A stretch of 12,182 nucleotides of DNA, taken from NCBI GenBank assembly GCA_017936245.1, contig JAGBFY010000327.1:1-12182 (forward strand), given 5' to 3'. A program made the translations under genes and the position numbers. This document shows positions 7,002-12,182 of the stretch, in pieces. Within the stretch, counting starts at the first letter, position 1. The number at the start of each line of letters is the position of its first letter. Below the pieces are notes generated by a model. The model was not told the origin of the DNA, ran no database searches, and saw only the letters and a program-made list of their open reading frames with translations. The DNA comes from Kiritimatiellia bacterium. GTDB lineage: Bacteria; Verrucomicrobiota; Kiritimatiellia; RFP12; UBA1067.

Positions 7002-8168
7002 TTAAATATTGCATATCCGACCCACTGCGGCGGTGAAGTTCTCAGCGCCTTTCAGTATTTCGATGTCAACGCGGAGATAGTAGCACGGAACGGGAGTCGT
7101 CTCGAGCCTCGGGAAGCGGACGGCATCCTTCTCCGTAGTGATGAGAGCCTCTGCGCCAAGGTCGGCGGTCTTGTTAAGGGCATAAATGATTTCACTCGAA
7201 TCGTAGCGGTGGTGGTCTGCGTAGCGCTCGCACCAAATGACGCGGGCTCCAAGTTTCCGGAGGGAATCCTCGAAGCCCTGCGGCACCGCAATCCCGGAAA
7301 GCGTGGTGAGGGTCTTCCCCTTCAGCCATTCCAGCGGCAGCTCCTCCCGGCTCCATACATCCTTAAGGATGCGCGGCGCATGGCGGCACTCGATTATCTC
7401 CGCCTTTGTGTTGTACTCGCGGATCTCATTAACGACCTCTTCCGTATTTCCGTCGGACTTGGTGAGGAATATTACGTCAGCGCGCGAGATGTGTTCCGCC
7501 GGTTCGCGAAGGACGCCACGCGGAAGCATATGCCCGTTGCCGAACGGATTCGTCTTGTCCACAAGCACAACCTCAAGCGAATGTTTCAGTCGCTGGTACT
7601 GGAAACCGTCGTCAAGGATCAGCGTATCGCATCCGAAACGGCGAATCGCCCAGCGTCCCGCCTTAACTCGGTTTCTATCCACGATTACGCAAACGCCAGG
7701 AAGATTAGAGGCAAGCATGTACGGCTCGTCGCCGCCGGTCGCAGCGTCAAGAAGGACGTGTTTCCCATCTGAAACGACGAGCGGCGGCTCAATCACCTGC
7801 GTGAACGTACGCTGCCACCAAGGAGCCTCCTTGCGGCGGTAGCCGCGGGAAAGGATTGCGACCTTGCGTCCCGCCGCCGTCAGCTCGCGTGCGAACTTCT
7901 CGGTCACGGGGGTCTTGCCGGTGCCGCCCGCAGTCACATTCCCGATCGATATCACCTGGCAGCCAAGCGGAAACCTGCGCAGCACGCCAAGGTCATAGAA
8001 CCAGTATCTTATCGCGACGATGAAGCGAAATATGCACGAAAATCCATACAAGACGGCAAGAAGCGCACGTACAGGACCCGACTGATCCTTGTCCGCTCCC
8101 GGCTGTTGGATGATCCGCACTAGGTAGTGCTCCAACCTTTCAATCCTACTGACCTTCGCCTTTCTCAT
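7002..8168 (-). CDS. lpxK: Tetraacyldisaccharide 4'-kinase
   Basis: LpxK phosphorylates the 4' position of the lipid A disaccharide, the sixth step of the lipid A pathway, at the inner face of the cytoplasmic membrane. The 388-aa protein has a hydrophobic N-terminal anchor (about 34-58), a P-loop GNVTAGGTGKT (76-86, Lys85), SRGYRRK (107-113), GDEPYML (146-152), DDGFQYQ (186-192) and LPRGVLREP (215-223), all characteristic of the family. It is somewhat longer than the E. coli enzyme (328 aa), including an N-terminal stretch of about 30 residues before the anchor. Only a weak purine-rich Shine-Dalgarno (AGAGAA) precedes the start. It lies 38 bases after the manC-like gene and is probably co-transcribed with it. 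Confidence 0.94.
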   Translation of the reverse strand: MRKAKVSRIERLEHYLVRIIQQPGADKDQSGPVRALLAVLYGFSCIFRFIVAIRYWFYDLGVLRRFPLGCQVISIGNVTAGGTGKTPVTEKFARELTAAGRKVAILSRGYRRKEAPWWQRTFTQVIEPPLVVSDGKHVLLDAATGGDEPYMLASNLPGVCVIVDRNRVKAGRWAIRRFGCDTLILDDGFQYQRLKHSLEVVLVDKTNPFGNGHMLPRGVLREPAEHISRADVIFLTKSDGNTEEVVNEIREYNTKAEIIECRHAPRILKDVWSREELPLEWLKGKTLTTLSGIAVPQGFEDSLRKLGARVIWCERYADHHRYDSSEIIYALNKTADLGAEALITTEKDAVRFPRLETTPVPCYYLRVDIEILKGAENFTAAVGRICNI

Positions 8169-8206
8169 ATAACATTCTCTGCGTTATTCTTCACCGGCCC
8201 AAAACA

Positions 8207-9205
8207 CTATCCGATTGTCGCAAGGAGCTTTTTCAGATCCTGGACTCTGTCCTTTGAGGCGACCAGCACGGAATCCTTCGTTGTGACGATTACAATGTCC
8301 TTGACGCCAAGAGCGGCGATTCTGGCCCCTTCTGCAACTGCCACGGTGTTCCCGCAGTCAAGAAGCGTAACGCCGCCGCGAATCGCGTTCTTTCGCCCGT
8401 CGGTCTTCAGATGTCTGTCGGCCGCAGTCCATGTGCCGACATCATCCCAACCGAAGTCGCCGGAGGTGACCAGCACGTTGTCGGCCTTCTCCATAACAGC
8501 GTAGTCGAACGAAATCTTCGGAAGGCTCTCATAGTCCGCAGGGGTTATCCCGACAAGCTGCGGGGCGAACTTTGCGAAAGCCGCCTTCATCGTGGCCACC
8601 TTCCACACAAACATACCGGCGTTCCAGACGTACCTTCCGTTTTTGAGATACTTCTTGGCGGTCGCTTCGTTCGGCTTCTCGACGAACCTCTCTGCACGGA
8701 AGACCTTCCCGCAGGGCTTTCCGACTTTTATATAGCCGAAACCTGTCGCAGGATATGTGGGCTTCACGCCCATCGTCACGATGTCATCGGATTTCGCCGC
8801 CGCATCAGCCGCAAGTGCAAGAATTCTGCGAAATGCCTTTTCTTTCCGCATCAGGTGATCGGCGGTGAGAATAGCGGCGACGGCGTTTTCGCCACCGCGC
8901 TTTTCAACCTCGGTGCAGGCCGTAGCCACCGCAGCCGCCGTATCGCGTCTGCAAGGTTCAAGAATGATGTTTTTGCGAGGAAGCTCCGGAAGCTCCTTGT
9001 ACGTCGCCCTTGCGAGCACCTTGCCGGTCACGACAAGGATGTTCTCAAGCGGGATCAATCCCTTCAGACGCTCCACGCTCTGTCTGAGCAGAGACTTGCC
9101 GCCGAACACGGAAAGAAACTGCTTGGGGTGGTCAGGGGTGGAGAGCGGCCAAAACCGTTCTCCACTTCCGCCGGAAAGTATCACTGCGTAAAAATTGTCC
9201 TTCAT
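8207..9205 (-). CDS. manC: Mannose-1-phosphate guanylyltransferase
   Basis: The enzyme makes GDP-mannose from mannose-1-phosphate and GTP, a precursor for LPS, capsule or exopolysaccharide sugars. The 332-aa protein has the nucleotidyltransferase signature SGGSGERFWPLS (11-22) with KQF (28-30), EPCRRDTAAA (83-92), TADH (114-117), GFGYI (155-159), FVEKP (174-178), WNAGMF (194-199) and GWDDVGTW (252-259). Its length matches the monofunctional guanylyltransferase without the C-terminal isomerase domain. The start at 9205 is chosen because the signature begins there; an in-frame ATG at 9262 would place the promoter inside the gene. No Shine-Dalgarno is visible and the -10 box ends only nine bases before the ATG, so the mRNA may be leaderless. 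The symbol follows function and not proven orthology. Confidence 0.92.
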   Translation of the reverse strand: MKDNFYAVILSGGSGERFWPLSTPDHPKQFLSVFGGKSLLRQSVERLKGLIPLENILVVTGKVLARATYKELPELPRKNIILEPCRRDTAAAVATACTEVEKRGGENAVAAILTADHLMRKEKAFRRILALAADAAAKSDDIVTMGVKPTYPATGFGYIKVGKPCGKVFRAERFVEKPNEATAKKYLKNGRYVWNAGMFVWKVATMKAAFAKFAPQLVGITPADYESLPKISFDYAVMEKADNVLVTSGDFGWDDVGTWTAADRHLKTDGRKNAIRGGVTLLDCGNTVAVAEGARIAALGVKDIVIVTTKDSVLVASKDRVQDLKKLLATIG

Positions 9206-9214
9206 TTGCGTCCA

Positions 9215-9243
9215 ATTATACCAAAAGCACCCTCTTATGCAAA
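9215..9243 (-). promoter_or_regulatory. Extended -10 promoter adjacent to manC start
   Basis: The minus strand reads TGGTATAAT, a perfect -10 (9220-9215) with the TGn extension. A partial -35 TTTGCA lies at 9243-9238 with a 17-base spacer. The expected transcript start is about 9208-9209, three or four bases before the ATG, which implies a nearly leaderless message. Confidence 0.6.
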
Positions 9244-9286
9244 TGAAGACGCTCACCTCCATCCAACAAAATTTGTATTCTTCGGT

Positions 9287-11203
9287 TTATCGCCAACGCT
9301 TGCTTTCGGATAGGAAGAAAAAGCCTCCGCCGCCATAGAGCCGAACCTTGATATGGTCGTAGCACGGTTTCTTCGAACGGCCGAAAACTGCCTTGCGGAA
9401 TCCAGGCGCATCACCTTTCTCGCCATGAGCGATGAACTGGCCATCGACGATGTCATCCGATTCGCAACGCCTGCCGTTCGCATCGAACATATCCACCTTG
9501 AAGCGGTAATAGTCGCCACCCATCGCCACAAATGTGAAGGGTTCACCTGATGACGCAAATGTCAGAGAGAACGGCTTTCCGCCCATCGGCGCCACCACAG
9601 ACTTCCCGGATGTCGCGTCGACGGCCAACGGCACGCTCGTGCGGTCGACCCGCAGACGGGTTCCCCATTTCGGAGGAAGTATCCTGTAGAAACCTCTTCT
9701 TTTAGCCTGATACACAATCTCCGTAGGCTTATCGCCAGGGGCAGGGATGCTTACGCGTTTGCCTCCGCCAATCGGCACAATCACAAGCGGTTCCGTTGAC
9801 AGTTTACGTCCCGGCACTGCATTCACCTGTCTTACCACAAACCTGCACGACCCTGGCTTTTCGACAAAAAACACAAGTGGCGTCTTATACAAAACCGTGA
9901 ACCTCTCAGTGTCAACAAGTTCTCCCGGGCATTCGTCAAACACCTTCACCGATTTTGCATCTGGAACCTTGGCTACTTCCGGGACGGGCCTGCCATTATC
10001 GAAAAGCGGAAGATTGCGATCAACCCAAGCCGCATCAATGCATTCACAACGACGCGTACCGTTCGACGACACAACCGTCACATTGCCCTTCACATTCTTA
10101 ACATCGCCGCTTCCGGCCGCCGTGCAACTGAACCAATCCCCTTCGCCAAAAACAGTAAGATCACCGAAATCGATGCCATCCGGGCGGCCATGCCGCGGAT
10201 TGTTCACCGCAACCTTTACTGCAGCGGATTTGGACGTGTTTGTGAGCACCGTATCCACAAACTGCACATTCACTTTGTCTGCGGGCTTCGCCGGAAAAAG
10301 AACGCTCCCGTTTCTCGAAGGTCCGAACGCGCAGTTGACATAGCGCACCAATCCTGTCACGTGTTCCTGCCCTTTCCTGTTGTCGCATGTCAGCGTCGTA
10401 TCGTGGCTGTTGCCCCAGGAACGGCAGTTCTCAAATGTGATGTCCACCGGTCCGGACCTCTTGTTCAGCTGAACAAGATACAGCTCATATCCGTTCCCTG
10501 CATTGCCGAACGACGTGCAGTTCCTGAACACGACATTCTTCAGGCTCTCGCTGGCAAGATCGGGTTCGATATCCAGTCCCGCCTGAGGAGGTGTTCCCTT
10601 TGTGTTTGACAGCACGGTATCCTCCACAAGCAGATTGCGGACCGAGAACACCGACATTCCCTGACGGTGGTTCCCGTCGCACACGCACCTGCGGATTGTG
10701 ATGTCATCGCCGCTTACGCCGATTCCGTCTCCGCCGGACTGGAGAAACCTCAAGTCCTCCACCAGAACATTCCTGCTTCGGACAATACGCAGGGCATACC
10801 GCCATTCACTATGTTCGTACGGTGGTTTTTGATAGTCACACTTCCACATCCTAAACGCTGATCCCACACCACCTCGTAAGGTTACATTTGTAACTCCGTA
10901 AAGCTCAACTAGATAATCACGCTTGTGACGAAACGCCCCGCGCTTCGCAACCAGCTCCACACCTGGCTCAAGCACGAATTCGATGTTCGACGGCATCTTC
11001 AGAGGCAGCGTGTACCAGGGTCCCGCCTGTCTGTCGAGCGTGACCTTCTTAGCGCCGGAGGCCAGCGCTTTCCTGATGAATTCCGTGGAATCCGCCGGAT
11101 CATACCCGAAATCGGAAACCTTGACCGAATCTGGAGCCGCCTGCACTCTCGCACACAGCATCACCGACAGTATCGCCAATACAAAAACCTTATTGTCTTT
11201 CAT
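9287..11203 (-). CDS. Secreted right-handed parallel beta-helix protein
   Basis: This 638-aa protein has a Sec signal peptide (about 1-22, cleavage probably after VQA). It continues with SDFGYDPADSTEFIRKAL (30-47), the usual entry into pectate lyase-superfamily beta-helices. Rungs follow from about 70 to 350, each marked by short N-V-x-V-E-D or I-T-I-R-R-C type repeats. Notable motifs are SGGDGIGVSG (156-165), HRQGMSV (179-185) and PQAGLDIEPD (206-215), seen in polysaccharide lyase and epimerase-like helices. The C-terminal part (about 400-638) is beta-rich and not recognised. A carbohydrate-active or glycan-binding role outside the cytoplasm is likely, but catalytic residues cannot be assigned, and GH28-type motifs are not complete. 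The start has only a weak AGAAG site. It lies 43 bases after another beta-helix gene. Confidence 0.82.
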   Translation of the reverse strand: MKDNKVFVLAILSVMLCARVQAAPDSVKVSDFGYDPADSTEFIRKALASGAKKVTLDRQAGPWYTLPLKMPSNIEFVLEPGVELVAKRGAFRHKRDYLVELYGVTNVTLRGGVGSAFRMWKCDYQKPPYEHSEWRYALRIVRSRNVLVEDLRFLQSGGDGIGVSGDDITIRRCVCDGNHRQGMSVFSVRNLLVEDTVLSNTKGTPPQAGLDIEPDLASESLKNVVFRNCTSFGNAGNGYELYLVQLNKRSGPVDITFENCRSWGNSHDTTLTCDNRKGQEHVTGLVRYVNCAFGPSRNGSVLFPAKPADKVNVQFVDTVLTNTSKSAAVKVAVNNPRHGRPDGIDFGDLTVFGEGDWFSCTAAGSGDVKNVKGNVTVVSSNGTRRCECIDAAWVDRNLPLFDNGRPVPEVAKVPDAKSVKVFDECPGELVDTERFTVLYKTPLVFFVEKPGSCRFVVRQVNAVPGRKLSTEPLVIVPIGGGKRVSIPAPGDKPTEIVYQAKRRGFYRILPPKWGTRLRVDRTSVPLAVDATSGKSVVAPMGGKPFSLTFASSGEPFTFVAMGGDYYRFKVDMFDANGRRCESDDIVDGQFIAHGEKGDAPGFRKAVFGRSKKPCYDHIKVRLYGGGGFFFLSESKRWR

Positions 11204-11246
11204 ATTTTCTTCTCTGTTTCTCTTTAATCTTATCTCTCTACACTCT
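11204..11246 (-). promoter_or_regulatory. Purine-rich leader between the two beta-helix genes
   Basis: Read on the minus strand, 36 of 43 bases are A or G, with repeated AGAG and GAGAAG units that resemble weak Shine-Dalgarno sites. A TAAGAT at 11232-11227 could be a weak -10, but no -35 accompanies it. This is probably a ribosome-loading leader within one transcript. Confidence 0.35.
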
Positions 11247-12164
11247 TTACCTAATGACCATCATCGTACCACGGATCCATCCGCCACGCATGATCTCGGA
11301 GGTGCCGCCCATAGATGCGAACCGCACCGGAACGTCCGTCATGGAACTGACAAAACGATATTCATGGATTCCTTCGGAGAACGTCTCAACGCTTCCATCC
11401 ACATCAATCGAGAGCGCACCGCCTTCTGGAACCTTGAAGCGGACAAGATATGTGCGGGAGCGTCCCGAACCGTTGTTCCATCCGCCCGAAAGCGTCGCTC
11501 CATCCGGAACAAGCACTGTGCGATTCCGGCCCTCCTCAACAGAATTGTCGGCAGCGGAAACCGAGAACCTGTACCCACCAACATCCTCGGCATAGCGTCC
11601 GCGCCAGTCGGCTTCAAGCGCTCCGGCGTCAAGCCGGTTGCCATTGTTAGCACGAGAGCGCAGCGACATGTAAATATCCATCAGCTTTTCATCCAGTCCA
11701 TCCCCCACTTCCGCATCAGCGATGTCGCAAGCCACATTCCTGCCTGCTATCGGACGCAAATTCTCATCCACTTGCAGTTCATCCGCATTCGCGAAACGGC
11801 AATTCCAGGAATTGTTCGTTATGGACACCGTTGTACCCATACCGGCGGCAAACACGCAGTTCGAGACAGTATTCTTCAGTTCGCCCGTGTTGCACTTTCC
11901 GAGAATGAGGCTATTGACAATGCGGGCCGAATCAGTCGACTTGGAGCCAAGCGCAATCCCGGCAGATCCATTCAGCTTGAATGCATTAGGACCGATCGTT
12001 GTATCCACAACTCTCGTATGCATATGAAGCGTAGCCACGTCTGCATAGTTCCCGTCAATCACACAGCCGAAATGGTAGCATTCCGAAGTGATGCCGCGCT
12101 TTGCCTTGTTGCCGGTTATGAGGCAGTTCACAAAGGAAACCTCTCGCCCCGCTGCGGAATTATA
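11247..12164 (-). CDS. C-terminal part of a beta-helix surface/secreted protein
   Basis: About 305 residues are visible; the 5' part of the gene is missing because the contig ends in adapter. The N-terminal visible half has parallel beta-helix-like repeats (VSFVNCLITGN, SARIVNSLILGKC, LKNTVSNCVFAAG), in which cysteines and asparagines recur at turns. Next comes RLDAGALEADWRGRY (about residues 178-192), resembling the D-I-G-A-x-E motif that closes polymorphic or autotransporter-like helices. The last 120 residues form a beta-sandwich-like domain ending GGWIRGTMMVIR. It is probably a cell-surface or secreted protein in the same unit as the next gene. The GTG at 12179 is not a real start because it lies in the adapter. 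Function is unknown. Confidence 0.75.
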   Translation of the reverse strand, partial: YNSAAGREVSFVNCLITGNKAKRGITSECYHFGCVIDGNYADVATLHMHTRVVDTTIGPNAFKLNGSAGIALGSKSTDSARIVNSLILGKCNTGELKNTVSNCVFAAGMGTTVSITNNSWNCRFANADELQVDENLRPIAGRNVACDIADAEVGDGLDEKLMDIYMSLRSRANNGNRLDAGALEADWRGRYAEDVGGYRFSVSAADNSVEEGRNRTVLVPDGATLSGGWNNGSGRSRTYLVRFKVPEGGALSIDVDGSVETFSEGIHEYRFVSSMTDVPVRFASMGGTSEIMRGGWIRGTMMVIR

Positions 12165-12182
12165 AGATCGGAAGAGCACACG
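12165..12182. other. Illumina TruSeq adapter remnant at contig end
   Basis: The final 18 bases read AGATCGGAAGAGCACACG, identical to the beginning of the standard TruSeq read-1 3' adapter. Genomic sequence therefore stops at about 12164; the first A may be the A-tail. Five apparent codons (GTG to TCT, 12179-12165) of the neighbouring frame come from this artefact. Confidence 0.95.

Noticed and set aside
6966..7772. A 268-codon plus-strand frame opposite lpxK
   Set aside because: Antisense to LpxK with its P-loop and DDGFQ motifs; no independent support.
9206..9262. Upstream in-frame start for manC
   Set aside because: It would add 19 residues with no family match and place the perfect TATAAT inside the coding region.
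8411..9313. A 300-codon plus-strand frame opposite manC
   Set aside because: It is a shadow of the nucleotidyltransferase gene and crosses its promoter.
1..12164. CRISPR arrays, tRNAs, insertion sequences or prophage genes
   Set aside because: No repeat-spacer pattern, cloverleaf, transposase motif or terminal inverted repeats were seen while reading both strands.
12177..12179. GTG start for the right-most gene
   Set aside because: The codon lies inside the sequencing adapter, so the gene is an open-ended fragment.

Overview
The window looks like one end of a metagenome-assembled contig from a Gram-negative bacterium. All ten genes lie on the minus strand, so transcription runs from high to low coordinates, and coding density is high with no gap above about 135 bases. 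LpxK shows a lipid A-bearing outer membrane. Tat- and Sec-exported proteins, a DUF3261-type lipoprotein, two parallel beta-helix surface or secreted proteins and a multiheme cytochrome fit the PVC superphylum, perhaps a Kiritimatiellota/Lentisphaerota-like gut lineage. That placement is inference from protein flavour; no rRNA or phylogenetic marker analysis was possible. The last 18 bases match the Illumina TruSeq adapter, so the right edge is an assembly end and not biology.

Right to left, in the direction of transcription: (a) 12164-11247 is the C-terminal part of a large beta-helix surface protein, followed after a purine-rich leader by a 638-aa secreted beta-helix protein (11203-9287). 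(b) An extended -10 promoter lies almost on top of the manC-like start and drives mannose-1-phosphate guanylyltransferase (9205-8207), followed by lpxK (8168-7002). This is an envelope polysaccharide and lipid A pair. (c) A near-consensus sigma70 promoter drives rpsL-rpsG (6873-5974), which ends in a strong hairpin terminator; fusA and tuf are not attached. (d) pyrB (5840-4764) has an N-terminal extension. A Tat-exported calcineurin-like metallophosphoesterase (4734-3226) follows it after 29 bases and ends near an imperfect hairpin.

(e) The last unit is the most interesting. A TATAAT promoter with an extended -10 precedes a 610-aa protein that joins a seven-heme periplasmic c-type cytochrome to a five-helix membrane domain (3136-1304). 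A DUF3261-like lipoprotein (1298-747) follows, with its Shine-Dalgarno embedded in the cytochrome stop codon. A FabH/KAS III-like ketosynthase (757-1, cut by the window edge) overlaps the lipoprotein by 11 bases. DUF3261 lipoproteins and ketosynthases are known partners in aryl polyene-type lipid pigment clusters. Their tight coupling to a membrane cytochrome is unusual and is the best candidate here for an undescribed system, though only its first three genes are visible.
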